IMG/VR virus record: IMGVR_UViG_3300034012_001831
Span: 1 to 24,734 of that record
DNA: 24,734 bases
Source of the DNA: a virus
Reading direction: 5' to 3' (one strand)
Shown in pieces: positions 15,993 to 23,108 of this stretch (position 1 is its first letter; the number at the start of each line of letters is the position of its first letter). Below the pieces are notes generated by a model that ran no database searches, was not told the DNA's origin, and saw only the letters and a program-made list of their open reading frames with translations. A program made the position numbers and the translations under genes.

Positions 15993-16526
15993 GTGCGCGT
16001 TTACATTAACCTCGACACCAACGAACCCGTTGTTTCGCCCGTCCTCACCCAGCGGGTCAACACGTTCTATTTCGTTCGCCGGGACATCGTGCCTGTTGAG
16101 GTGCAATTTGTCCGCAACGGGGCCGTGGTCGAGCTTGGGGCGGAGGCAACCGGGGCCATTGGCCTCAAAAAGACCTACGCGGGCAGCTTTCTTGCCAACG
16201 ACAGCGGATGGACGAAAACAGGAGCGGGCAGCAGCACGGTTTACACTTTCGATCTTAACCTGAACACGACCGAACTCGGAACCGAGTTCACCGTGGACAC
16301 CCTCGACTCGATCACTTGCAAGCTGGAAGTCTCGTGGAGCGTCAGCGGCACCACCTCCAGCACGATGCCCACGGCTGCTGTGGTTTACAACGATGTCATT
16401 CGCGGCACGGAAGGCGCTCCCAACTTTGCCACCGTTCTTTCGCAGTTTGATCTCCGCTCCCCCGACAACGCCACCTGGCGGATCACGGTGGACAACGACG
16501 GTTCCCTGACCGCAACCAAGCAATAA
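15993..16526 (+). CDS. Putative BppU-like baseplate/fibre-base protein, 177 aa
   Basis: GTG 15993 is chosen because AGGAG lies 6 nt upstream. The 177-residue protein is strand-rich. Residues about 27-52 (RRDIVPVEVQFVRNGAVVEL) read like the N-terminal domain of BppU-type upper baseplate proteins, which anchor receptor-binding proteins. The gene at 17234 has a similar opening, so the two may be distant paralogues. The match is from memory of the fold's typical pattern, not from a search. Confidence 0.5.
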   Translation: MRVYINLDTNEPVVSPVLTQRVNTFYFVRRDIVPVEVQFVRNGAVVELGAEATGAIGLKKTYAGSFLANDSGWTKTGAGSSTVYTFDLNLNTTELGTEFTVDTLDSITCKLEVSWSVSGTTSSTMPTAAVVYNDVIRGTEGAPNFATVLSQFDLRSPDNATWRITVDNDGSLTATKQ

Positions 16527-16527
16527 C

Positions 16528-17055
16528 ATGAAAACTCTTCTCGCCATCCTCCTCGCCACCCTCTGCGCGGCCACCAGCTACGGCCAGATCATCAAAACGC
16601 TATCCTACAACAGCACAAACAATACCGTTGTCGCCACGCAGCGCGTGACATTTCCCGCGCTTGGCCTTGCCACGGGATCGGCAGCAGCACCCTCTCTGAC
16701 TTACGCAATCGGCACAAACGTATTTGGAACATTTGCAACAACACAACTCGGCATTGGCCCCCATCTCGGTTTCAGCGTGAACGGAACGCGGCAATTTTAC
16801 ATTGCGACAAATACCATCCGCGCCGAACTGCCGATCAGTTTTAGCACAACAACAAATGCCGCCGAAACCCGGACAAATTTGAGCCTCGGACTTCCAGCCC
16901 TAACCAACACCAGCAACGTCACCATCATGCGGGCGTTGGCTGGCAGCACAAACACGAACCAACCTTATAGCGGAACCATTGAACTCAGCGATGGCACACA
17001 GGGATGGTCGCTGACTTTTAGCAACGGCATTTTGCTGTCAATCACAGGAACATGA
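16528..17055 (+). CDS. Fibre-like protein with signal peptide, 175 aa
   Basis: Residues 1-20 form a classic Sec signal peptide: Lys at 2, a Leu/Ala-rich core, and a small-residue end (SYG) before Gln 20. The mature part is Thr/Asn/Ser-rich and strand-like, with a closing stretch (ELSDGTQGWSLTFSNG) seen in phage fibres. A signal peptide on a protein inside a virion gene block is unusual and suggests export during lysogeny or late infection. The stop overlaps the next start (ATGA at 17052). It could be a surface or periplasmic exclusion factor; function unknown. Confidence 0.6.
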   Translation: MKTLLAILLATLCAATSYGQIIKTLSYNSTNNTVVATQRVTFPALGLATGSAAAPSLTYAIGTNVFGTFATTQLGIGPHLGFSVNGTRQFYIATNTIRAELPISFSTTTNAAETRTNLSLGLPALTNTSNVTIMRALAGSTNTNQPYSGTIELSDGTQGWSLTFSNGILLSITGT

Positions 17056-17237
17056 GCTTCCACGACCCCATCGACTTCCTTTCGCGTCCGCTTATCGGCG
17101 TCTCGACATCGCTCGGCAGTGTGATCGTTAGCCTGCTGCCGCACCTTGAGACTGCCGCACGCTTAGGAGTGCTTGGGCTCGGACTCATAGCGGGACTGCT
17201 GACCGTTCGCAAAGCCTGGAGGGACAGAAACAAATGA
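17052..17237 (+). CDS. Small membrane protein, holin-like, 61 aa
   Basis: The 61 residues contain two hydrophobic segments (about 14-28 and 38-51, GVLGLGLIAGLLTV) and a basic C-terminus (RKAWRDRNK), the plan of small holins. It overlaps both neighbours by 4 nt. A second holin-like gene lies at 21126 next to the amidase, so this one may be an antiholin, a holin, or a partner of the exported protein upstream. The sequence does not decide. Confidence 0.55.
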   Translation: MSFHDPIDFLSRPLIGVSTSLGSVIVSLLPHLETAARLGVLGLGLIAGLLTVRKAWRDRNK

Positions 17238-17599
17238 GCGCCTGCACCACCTCACAAGCCGATCTCTGCTGGACGCGCGGCGACAGCGGACGCCTCGATG
17301 TCGCGGTCAAAGACGCGAGCGGCAATGCCTACAGCCTCGTCGGAGCCACGCTGTTCTTGACCGTGAAGAACGCGCTTACCGATGCGGATTCTGCCGCCGT
17401 CATTCGCAAGGAAGTCACCTCACACAGCAACGCAGCGGGTGGGATTTCCCATTTTGATCTTCTGACCACCGACAACGCCACGGCAGGAACGCGGTATTAC
17501 GATGTGCAGTTGAAAGATTCGACTAACAAAATCTACACGCTTTTCGGCGGCTTGTGGAAAGTCCTCTCTGACGTAACGACTCGCACCGCCCCGCTCTAA
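17234..17599 (+). CDS. Putative BppU-like N-terminal domain protein, 121 aa
   Basis: The 121-residue protein is strand-rich. The opening WTRGDSGRLDVAVKDASGN (about 13-31) and the middle (LVGATLFLTVKN) fit the BppU N-terminal/DUF2479-like pattern that plugs fibres onto a baseplate. It is directly before the large fibre gene (1-nt gap), which suits a fibre anchor. Overlaps the upstream gene by 4 nt. Confidence 0.55.
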   Translation: MSACTTSQADLCWTRGDSGRLDVAVKDASGNAYSLVGATLFLTVKNALTDADSAAVIRKEVTSHSNAAGGISHFDLLTTDNATAGTRYYDVQLKDSTNKIYTLFGGLWKVLSDVTTRTAPL

Positions 17600-17600
17600 C

Positions 17601-20600
17601 ATGGCCGCCTACCACAAAGTTGAGGTCAGTCTAAACACCAACGCGGTTGAGGTTGGTGTGCCTTCGCCGCAGACAGTGAACGTGGTAGTGCCGACCATCG
17701 GCCCGGCTGGGCCAACCGGGGCGCAGGGGCCAGCGGGGGCAGGCATTGAAACGCTTACGACCCAAGGCGACCTCCTTTATCGCGGGGCATCGGTTGCTTC
17801 CCGACTCCCCATCGGCACAAGCGGCCAAGTGTTGAAAGTCGCCAACGGCATACCCGCGTGGGGCGCAGAGTCGGGGGCGGTGACGAGCGTGAACGGCGAC
17901 ACGGGGGCCGTCACCATCACGCCTGCTTCGATTGGCGCCGCCAACGCCAACCACGATCATCAGCCGTCTGATGTATTTGCCGACGCGGCTTTTGTCACCC
18001 AAAGCGGGGGCAGCGGCACTCATGGCGGGATTTACATTAGAAACGGAAGCGACAACAGCAAGCCCGTCTACGAAAACGCCACCACGCGGAGCTATATCTG
18101 GTGGGACAGCGACTTGTCTAAATGGTTTTTAACCAACAAAGCAGATGTTAATCTTTTTGAAAAGAGCAGCAGCGCAAGCTTTCCTTGGCAGGCAACAGGA
18201 CAGTGGAGCGCCGTAAGTCCTCAGGCGGGCAGCGTCGAGGTCGATCAAGCCAATTTGTTTGATGTTTCGGACGCTGCTGCTTCAAATACTATTGGGCTAA
18301 AAACGGCAAAAACAGGCAACGCCAGCAGCACTGAAGTCGTTCTCGGCAACGACACCCGCCTTTCGGATGACCGCGACCCGAATCTTCATGCCGCCAGCCA
18401 CCTCCCCGAAGGCGCGGATGAGATTTTTGACCAAGACCTCAATACTCACGATTCGCCAACATTTACAGGACTTGCCATAGAAGACGCAGCCGCAGTTGAT
18501 ACAACATTAATCCCTGTTGTGGGCGGTGCATCTGGATACGGTTTAGTTCAAGGAGTTGGCGGCTGGAACGGCAGCGGAATATATTTTTCAAATTCTACGG
18601 GCGGAAGCGACATTGGCGGTCTTGTTTACAACAATGACACATTTTATTTTGGCTATCCAACAGCAGGCGAAAATGCCGCTGAATTAAGTGCTTCGGGCTT
18701 AAATATATACGGCAATGCTGTGTTGCGAGACAACGCAAACGGTCATTCAGCCACATTCGACGCTCAAAGCAACCTCACCGATGACCAGACCTATGGCCTT
18801 CCAGACGCCAGCGGCACCCTCGCCCTCACAAGCGACAACGCCGATCAATTCGGCAGCGGAGCCGCGGCAGACGGCTACGTCCTTACGTCTGACGGGGCTG
18901 GGGGAGCGGCATGGGAGGCTGCAACGGGTGGAGGTGGCGGCGATACCGTCTCAATCGAATCAACCGCCGCAGATATCCTTTCCGTCTCATCGGGCGCAAT
19001 CTCGGCAGACGATGCGGGCGCGGATCGTATCGTTTACTGGAACAACACGAGCAACAAGCTCACCTACGGAACGCCGTCCGATGTCGGCGCGGCGGCAAGC
19101 TCGCATACGCACTCGGACGCCACGCAGTCTGTCGCTGGATTTCTTTCTACGGCAGACAAGACCAAGCTTGACGGCATTGCCAGCGGCGCGGAAGTAAACG
19201 TCAACGCCGACTGGAACGCATCGAGCGGTGACGCGCAGATTCTAAACAAGCCAACCCTCGGCACGGCAGCAGCAGCAGCGACTACGGACTTTGCGGCGGC
19301 TTCGCATACGCACTCTGCTTCCGCCATCTCCGACTCAACCACCGCAGGCCGCGCTCTGCTCACGGCGGCAGACGCAGCGGCACAGCGCACATCTCTCGGC
19401 CTCGCCGCCTCGGCCACCACGGACACGACCAACGCCAGCAACATTTCCAGCGGGACGCTTGCTCCTGCGCGGATGGGCAGCGGCACGCCTTCGGCCAGCA
19501 ACTTTTTAAGAGGCGATGGGTCATGGCAAACTGTCGCGGCTGGTGTGTCTGGCAGCACATCCACCGACAACGCCATCGTCCGCGCAGACAGCACGGCGAA
19601 CACGGTGCAAGAGTCTGCCTTGCTTTTGGATGATGCGACCACAAGCACCCAAGCCAATGTCGCCATCCGCAACAATCACAGCCAAACAAACTCGGCTTTG
19701 GTGCTGACGCCGAAGGGCACGGGCTCGTTTATTGTTGGGCCAAAGCCAGACGGAACATCTACTGGCGGAAACTCAAGAGGGGCCAACTCCGTAGATATTC
19801 AATCATCGCGCAGTGGCGCGTCACAGGTGGCCTCTGGAACCCGTTCAATTGCGATAGGCACACTAAACACGGCAAGCAACACAGAGTCCGTTGCTATTGG
19901 ATATTCCGCCACCTCAAGCGCCATCGGCACTGTCAGCTTGGGATCGCAAAATAATGCCACGGCAAATTATGCCGCCGCACTCGGCGGGCAAAGCAACCAA
20001 GCCAATGGCAGCGATTGGTCATGTGTGGCTGGTGGCCTATCTAACACAGCATCGAACAATCTTTCATTTGTCGGCGGCGGAACCGAAAACACAGCATCGG
20101 GTTCTCATTCTTTTGTTGCTGGCGGTCAAAACAACCTTGCATCGGCAACCAGATCATTTGCTTGTGGTGAACGATCTGTCGCTGATCGCTACGGAATGTT
20201 TGCCCACTCCGCTGGCCGCTTCGCCGCAAATGGAGATGCGCAGCGCATTCGCGCTGTCCTTCGCTGCACCACAAGCAACGCCACGGCAACAGAACTGTTT
20301 TTGAACGGATCTTCGAGTCGCCTAACTATTCCCACCAACAAAATAATGGCGGGAATCATAAACATAGTCGGCACAAAGACGGACGGGGCGACTGTTGCTC
20401 ACTATGTTCGCCAGTTCTGCGTGAAAAATGTCAGCGGGACGAGCAGCGCAGTTTATACCGCACAAACCATTGGGACGGACAATGCTGCGGGAACAAGCAT
20501 CACTTTCAACGACCCTGACACCAACGGCGATGCGCTGTCAATATCTGTGACTGGTATTGCCAGCGAAAACTGGAGATGGGTGGCCTCGGTGGATGCCGTT

Positions 20601-20618
20601 GAAATTACCAGAACCTAA
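17601..20618 (+). CDS. Tail fibre / adhesin with YadA-like head, 1005 aa
   Basis: This is the largest gene and probably binds the host. An N-terminal part (1-30) is followed by a short collagen-like Gly-Pro stretch (33-47). A repetitive shaft has His-x-His motifs near 115, 500 and 567 (HDH, HTH, HTH), which in trimeric phage fibres bind metal along the axis. The STADKTKLDGIASGAE segment (about 516-531) is a widespread fibre module. Residues about 750-855 carry YadA-head-like repeats with SxAxG and VAGG patterns. The last 150 residues form a strand-rich tip. Parts near 18100-18740 are AT-richer than neighbours, a sign of mosaic exchange. Confidence 0.85.
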   Translation: MAAYHKVEVSLNTNAVEVGVPSPQTVNVVVPTIGPAGPTGAQGPAGAGIETLTTQGDLLYRGASVASRLPIGTSGQVLKVANGIPAWGAESGAVTSVNGDTGAVTITPASIGAANANHDHQPSDVFADAAFVTQSGGSGTHGGIYIRNGSDNSKPVYENATTRSYIWWDSDLSKWFLTNKADVNLFEKSSSASFPWQATGQWSAVSPQAGSVEVDQANLFDVSDAAASNTIGLKTAKTGNASSTEVVLGNDTRLSDDRDPNLHAASHLPEGADEIFDQDLNTHDSPTFTGLAIEDAAAVDTTLIPVVGGASGYGLVQGVGGWNGSGIYFSNSTGGSDIGGLVYNNDTFYFGYPTAGENAAELSASGLNIYGNAVLRDNANGHSATFDAQSNLTDDQTYGLPDASGTLALTSDNADQFGSGAAADGYVLTSDGAGGAAWEAATGGGGGDTVSIESTAADILSVSSGAISADDAGADRIVYWNNTSNKLTYGTPSDVGAAASSHTHSDATQSVAGFLSTADKTKLDGIASGAEVNVNADWNASSGDAQILNKPTLGTAAAAATTDFAAASHTHSASAISDSTTAGRALLTAADAAAQRTSLGLAASATTDTTNASNISSGTLAPARMGSGTPSASNFLRGDGSWQTVAAGVSGSTSTDNAIVRADSTANTVQESALLLDDATTSTQANVAIRNNHSQTNSALVLTPKGTGSFIVGPKPDGTSTGGNSRGANSVDIQSSRSGASQVASGTRSIAIGTLNTASNTESVAIGYSATSSAIGTVSLGSQNNATANYAAALGGQSNQANGSDWSCVAGGLSNTASNNLSFVGGGTENTASGSHSFVAGGQNNLASATRSFACGERSVADRYGMFAHSAGRFAANGDAQRIRAVLRCTTSNATATELFLNGSSSRLTIPTNKIMAGIINIVGTKTDGATVAHYVRQFCVKNVSGTSSAVYTAQTIGTDNAAGTSITFNDPDTNGDALSISVTGIASENWRWVASVDAVEITRT

Positions 20619-20619
20619 T

Positions 20620-21102
20620 ATGAACGCCCCAAACTCCATGTTCACAGTCGGCCTTGTGCCGTCACAGCAACTCGTCAGCCTGCTCACCGATGACGAAGGC
20701 AACTGGCGCGATGTGCCAGATGGCGAAACGGTGTTGCCGCTAGTCAAAATCCCGAAACCCGAAACGGGCGCATGGGAGCCGAACGTGGTCTGGTTTGCTG
20801 ATCGCGTGGAGCGGCAGTGGGTCGAGGGAACGCCTGCGCCTGTGGCTACGATGACCGCCGAGCAGGCCGTCAGCCAATACTTTTCCGCCTACCAAATCGC
20901 CGCCCTGCAACGCCTTGAAATGGCCCTGCTCCAAGCAGGTAAGCCCCTCGGCCCGAAGATGACCGCCTGCAAGCAGTGGTTGGAGAGCGTGATGCTTGGG
21001 TGGGCGATGAATCCTGTCGCTGCACCAGCGGAGAGCTTTGGAAGTCCTACGGCTACGTTTGAAGAGGCCAGCGCGGAGGCTGTGGCTGACCTCGCCGGGT
21101 AG
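20620..21102 (+). CDS. Hypothetical fibre-associated protein, 160 aa
   Basis: The start at 20620 is chosen because it follows the fibre stop by one base; an earlier ATG at 20557 would overlap the fibre end. The 160-residue protein has a Trp-rich N-terminal half with WRDVPDGE and a helical C-terminal half. Genes straight after fibres often encode fibre-assembly chaperones or fibre tips; this is a positional guess. No family is recognised. Confidence 0.55.
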   Translation: MNAPNSMFTVGLVPSQQLVSLLTDDEGNWRDVPDGETVLPLVKIPKPETGAWEPNVVWFADRVERQWVEGTPAPVATMTAEQAVSQYFSAYQIAALQRLEMALLQAGKPLGPKMTACKQWLESVMLGWAMNPVAAPAESFGSPTATFEEASAEAVADLAG

Positions 21103-21105
21103 GCT

Positions 21106-21125
21106 TTGACACCCGCGAGCAGGGC
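21106..21125 (+). repeat. TTGAC-start module, copy before holin
   Basis: TTGACA (21106-21111) is followed by 14 nt ending GCAGGGC and ATG 21126. It is 3 nt beyond the previous stop. Confidence 0.55.
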
Positions 21126-21293
21126 ATGAACTACCTGCTTGAAAGGCTGACGGAAAACTCCACCTGGCGCGGCTTGGTCATGCTTGCCACCGCCCTCGGC
21201 GTGCAACTTGACCCCTCACAGGCTAACGCGATTATCGCGGTCGGCTTGGCGCTGGTCGGCCTCATCAACGTATTCCGCAAGCAGGCCAAGTAA
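21126..21293 (+). CDS. Holin-like small membrane protein, 55 aa
   Basis: Residues about 16-28 and 36-50 are hydrophobic (GLVMLATALGV, IIAVGLALVGLINVF) and the C-terminus is basic (RKQAK). This is a class II-like holin plan with two membrane segments. The gene is followed by a lipoprotein and an amidase, so it very probably forms the pore that starts lysis. The TAA stop overlaps the next ATG. Its small size means it is easily missed. Confidence 0.75.
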   Translation: MNYLLERLTENSTWRGLVMLATALGVQLDPSQANAIIAVGLALVGLINVFRKQAK

Positions 21294-21430
21294 TGCGCCC
21301 GGTCTTGTTGGCGCTGCTCGTGCTTTGCCTCACCGGCTGCGCGGGGATGAAGCTGGGCGCGGGCTATAACTTCGACGCGAAGCAGTTGTTTATCAACATC
21401 GAGAAGCCGTTGGACGGCTACAAGAAGTGA
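21293..21430 (+). CDS. Small lipoprotein, possible outer-membrane spanin
   Basis: This 45-residue protein has an N-terminal hydrophobic segment ending in a lipobox (LTGC, C16), so it should be cut by signal peptidase II and lipidated. The mature part is about 30 residues. In a lysis cassette it could be an Rz1-like outer-membrane spanin, but it lacks the Pro-rich body of Rz1 and I see no Rz partner. It is coupled to both neighbours by overlapping stop/start codons. Confidence 0.65.
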   Translation: MRPVLLALLVLCLTGCAGMKLGAGYNFDAKQLFINIEKPLDGYKK

Positions 21431-22068
21431 ACCCGCTGTGCTACCTAAAACGCTTATTCGCGCCATTGCTGCGTGGCCCACGACCGACCTTGCCGAACTC
21501 CTCGGACTCCTTCACACCGAAATCCACAGACGCGCCGAAGCCGATCGAGGCTCCCGCAAAAAGCAAGCAAAGCACAAAGGCGAAAAGCCCTAAGAGCTAC
21601 TCGGAAAAACTACTTAACACGCCTAATACCTCACAAGGCAGGCGTATCACGCCAAAGGCTATTGTATTGCATCACACAAGCGGCACTTACGCGGGCTCAG
21701 TCGCATGGTGCATGAACCCAGCCTCCCGCGTGAGCTACCACGCTATCGTGGCGAAGGACGGACGCCGCTCCACGCTGGCCGATCCAGACGAGCGGACATG
21801 GCACGCTGGCGTTTCGTCCTGGCGCGGAAGGCGTGACCTTAATTCGTGGAGCGTTGGGGCGGCGTTTGAGGGCGATACTTACGAGCGGCAACTTGGCGAA
21901 GACGAGATGGCGAGCATGGCGGAATACCTTGTGCCGATCATGCGGCAATACAACCTTGCCTTGGGCGATGTTACGGATCACCGCACGGTTAGCCCCGGCA
22001 GAAAAAATGACTTGAACCCGAAGGAACTGGCGCGGTTCAAGGCGTATCTGGCGCAGCGGTTGGCCTGA
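21427..22068 (+). CDS. N-acetylmuramoyl-L-alanine amidase (endolysin)
   Basis: Amidase_2-type endolysins cut the bond between muramic acid and the peptide stem. The 213-residue protein begins with GTG 21427, overlapping the lipoprotein stop (GTGA). Residues about 1-65 are a basic, Pro/Ser/Lys-rich leader. The catalytic domain shows IVLHHTSG (about 79-86) with the zinc His, SYHAIVAKDG (about 103-112), and VTDHRTVSPGRKNDLNP (about 181-197) with the second zinc His and the catalytic Lys/Asp region, a typical T7-lysozyme-like layout. The basic N-terminal leader may help export or wall binding. Confidence 0.9.
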   Translation: MNPLCYLKRLFAPLLRGPRPTLPNSSDSFTPKSTDAPKPIEAPAKSKQSTKAKSPKSYSEKLLNTPNTSQGRRITPKAIVLHHTSGTYAGSVAWCMNPASRVSYHAIVAKDGRRSTLADPDERTWHAGVSSWRGRRDLNSWSVGAAFEGDTYERQLGEDEMASMAEYLVPIMRQYNLALGDVTDHRTVSPGRKNDLNPKELARFKAYLAQRLA

Positions 22069-22073
22069 TTTTT

Positions 22074-22143
22074 GAGCGCGTGGCGGAATTAGACGCGAGG
22101 GGAACAACCCGGAAGGTGCAGGTATCGAATCCTGCCGCGCTCC
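22074..22143 (+). tRNA. Degenerate tRNA-Leu-like element
   Basis: A perfect 7-bp acceptor stem (22074-22080 with 22136-22142) encloses a D-stem (22083-22085 with 22094-22096) and a 5-bp T-stem (22118-22122 with 22131-22135). The D-arm closely matches bacterial tRNA-Leu but lacks the conserved GG of the D-loop. The T-loop has 8 nt (TATCGAAT) instead of 7. The anticodon arm is weak, 3 bp at best, and the usual T33 is missing, so no anticodon can be given. There is no encoded CCA. It may be a decaying phage tRNA, a tRNA mimic, or a remnant of an attachment site; the intact acceptor stem argues for some retained function. Confidence 0.5.
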
Positions 22144-22151
22144 ACATAACC

Positions 22152-22285
22152 TGTCGAAAAGTGCAAAGTTTTTGAACACATCGGCGGTGATATGTTTAAG
22201 GCTTCGACATTTGCTATACCCGAAAGGGAGCGGCCCAACGGCGACGACAGTGTTTGTGGCCTGACGGCGACACCGATCGGGTATA
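22152..22285 (+). ncRNA. Candidate structured RNA: two long-range inverted repeats
   Basis: Two perfect inverted repeats follow the tRNA-like element. TGTCGAA/TTCGACA pairs 22152-22158 with 22203-22209. TATACCCGA/TCGGGTATA pairs 22215-22223 with 22277-22285. Within the second, GGCC(C/T)(A/G)ACGGCGAC occurs twice (22232-22244 and 22258-22270). No U-tract follows on the plus strand. A short plus-strand reading frame (22192-22392) crosses the area, but its codons do not explain the repeats. The stems are seen; transcription and function are not known. Confidence 0.35.
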
Positions 22286-22340
22286 AAAAAGGAGGGGGGC
22301 GATTTGTCCTCGCCCTTAACCCGTGGATTTCGACGGGATT

Positions 22341-22362
22341 AAAACCCATCGGATTCGATGGG
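22341..22362 (-). terminator. Intrinsic terminator of the minus-strand operon
   Basis: On the minus strand, 2 nt after the stop of the 50-aa gene, CCCATCG and CGATGGG form a perfect 7-bp stem with a 4-nt loop, followed by TTTT (22344-22341). A weaker hairpin (GGGCGA/TCGCCC, 22297-22315) followed by a T-run farther downstream could act as backup. Confidence 0.7.
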
Positions 22363-22363
22363 A

Positions 22364-22516
22364 TTAGCGCCACCCCAAGGCAATCGCCATAAAGCCCGCG
22401 TTCGCGCAGGCATAAAACAGGAAGCACGTTCCGAGGGCTGGCTGGCCTTGGCTCCAGAATCCGTAGGCTGTCCAAAGATAGCAGACGGTGGTGATGACGA
22501 GGGGCCAAAAGGTCAT
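22364..22516 (-). CDS. Small membrane protein, 50 aa
   Basis: The start at 22516 is chosen because its ATG overlaps the upstream gene's TGA (ATGA), as at every other close junction of this operon. A start at 22573 would overlap that gene by 61 nt. The 50 residues hold two hydrophobic, aromatic segments (about 3-17 and 27-46, around FWPLVITTV and GTCFLFYACANAGFMAIAL). It is probably an inner-membrane protein. It is the last gene before the terminator. Exclusion or immunity roles are possible but not shown. Confidence 0.65.
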   Translation of the reverse strand: MTFWPLVITTVCYLWTAYGFWSQGQPALGTCFLFYACANAGFMAIALGWR

Positions 22517-22857
22517 TTGTCCCGCCTGTGCTGCCCAATGGAAATTTGCCCGTCCGTGAACTTGCTGGCCCATCTCGCAACCACGCTCGTCACGCGCTCA
22601 AAGTCGCGGATGTGCGTCTCGTCCACGATGGGGAAAACGCAATGCGCCATCTCATGCGCGATGATGCCCAGCATGTTTGTTTTGAGGGCGCGGGGGTGGA
22701 AATAGATTGTGCGGCGGCGGAAGTGACAGATTCCTTCACACAATTCTTTGCTCGGCGGGCGCTCGATGCGGACGCTCCACCATTCCCCGTCGAGCTTGAA
22801 GCGCATCCGAGGCACCCGCTTCTTGCGCTTGCGCGCCCCTGTGGCGCGCTTTTTCAT
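22513..22857 (-). CDS. HExxH metallopeptidase-like protein, 114 aa
   Basis: The protein has a zinc-protease signature in IIAHEMAHC, with H68, E69 and H72. A third ligand may be E80 or H82 in VDETH. The N-terminus is very basic (MKKRATGARKRKKR). The size and single-motif plan resemble short SprT-like or ImmA/IrrE-like peptidases; ImmA-type enzymes cut phage repressors. It directly follows a helix-turn-helix gene (ATGA overlap), which makes a regulatory peptidase attractive. SprT-like DNA-protein crosslink repair is the alternative. Confidence 0.7.
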   Translation of the reverse strand: MKKRATGARKRKKRVPRMRFKLDGEWWSVRIERPPSKELCEGICHFRRRTIYFHPRALKTNMLGIIAHEMAHCVFPIVDETHIRDFERVTSVVARWASKFTDGQISIGQHRRDK

Positions 22858-23108
22858 TTCAGTCGGTAGTGCGGCGTCAGGCGCGCAAAGCTGCCAACGC
22901 TCACGCGGAATTTTTGCATCTCACAGCGTCGATCCTCTACCGCAGCGCCCAGCAGGCGGGCCATCGTTGGCCGCGTCTTGTTGAGCTTGTCGGCAAGTTG
23001 TTTGGTGGTGAACCAGCCGGGGGGGATTATGTCCGTGACGGCGGGCGAGGCGAGGGCGGCGCACCATTGGGCGAGGTCGGGGTCGGGGCTGGCGGCGCGC
23101 TTGCTCAT
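22854..23108 (-). CDS. Helix-turn-helix DNA-binding protein, 84 aa
   Basis: ATG 23108 is chosen because it overlaps the metallophosphoesterase stop (ATGA). A longer frame from 23330 would lie inside that gene. Residues about 31-54 (GWFTTKQLADKLNKTRPTMA) form a clear helix-turn-helix, with a following wing-like part (KFRVSVGS). The C-terminus is LTPHYRLK, almost the same as the end of the neighbouring phosphoesterase. It may be a repressor or an accessory regulator of lysogeny. Confidence 0.7.
   Translation of the reverse strand: MSKRAASPDPDLAQWCAALASPAVTDIIPPGWFTTKQLADKLNKTRPTMARLLGAAVEDRRCEMQKFRVSVGSFARLTPHYRLK

Noticed and set aside
22074-22143. tRNA-like element as the phage attachment site
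   Set aside because: It is about 1.7 kb from the visible integrase end with phage genes on both sides, and holds a full acceptor stem rather than a 3' tRNA fragment. It is not excluded, but nothing supports it.
22192-22392. A 66-residue plus-strand frame in the convergent gap
   Set aside because: It runs through the inverted repeats and the minus-strand terminator, has no recognised family, and the start lacks a strong ribosome site. Kept only as a possibility.
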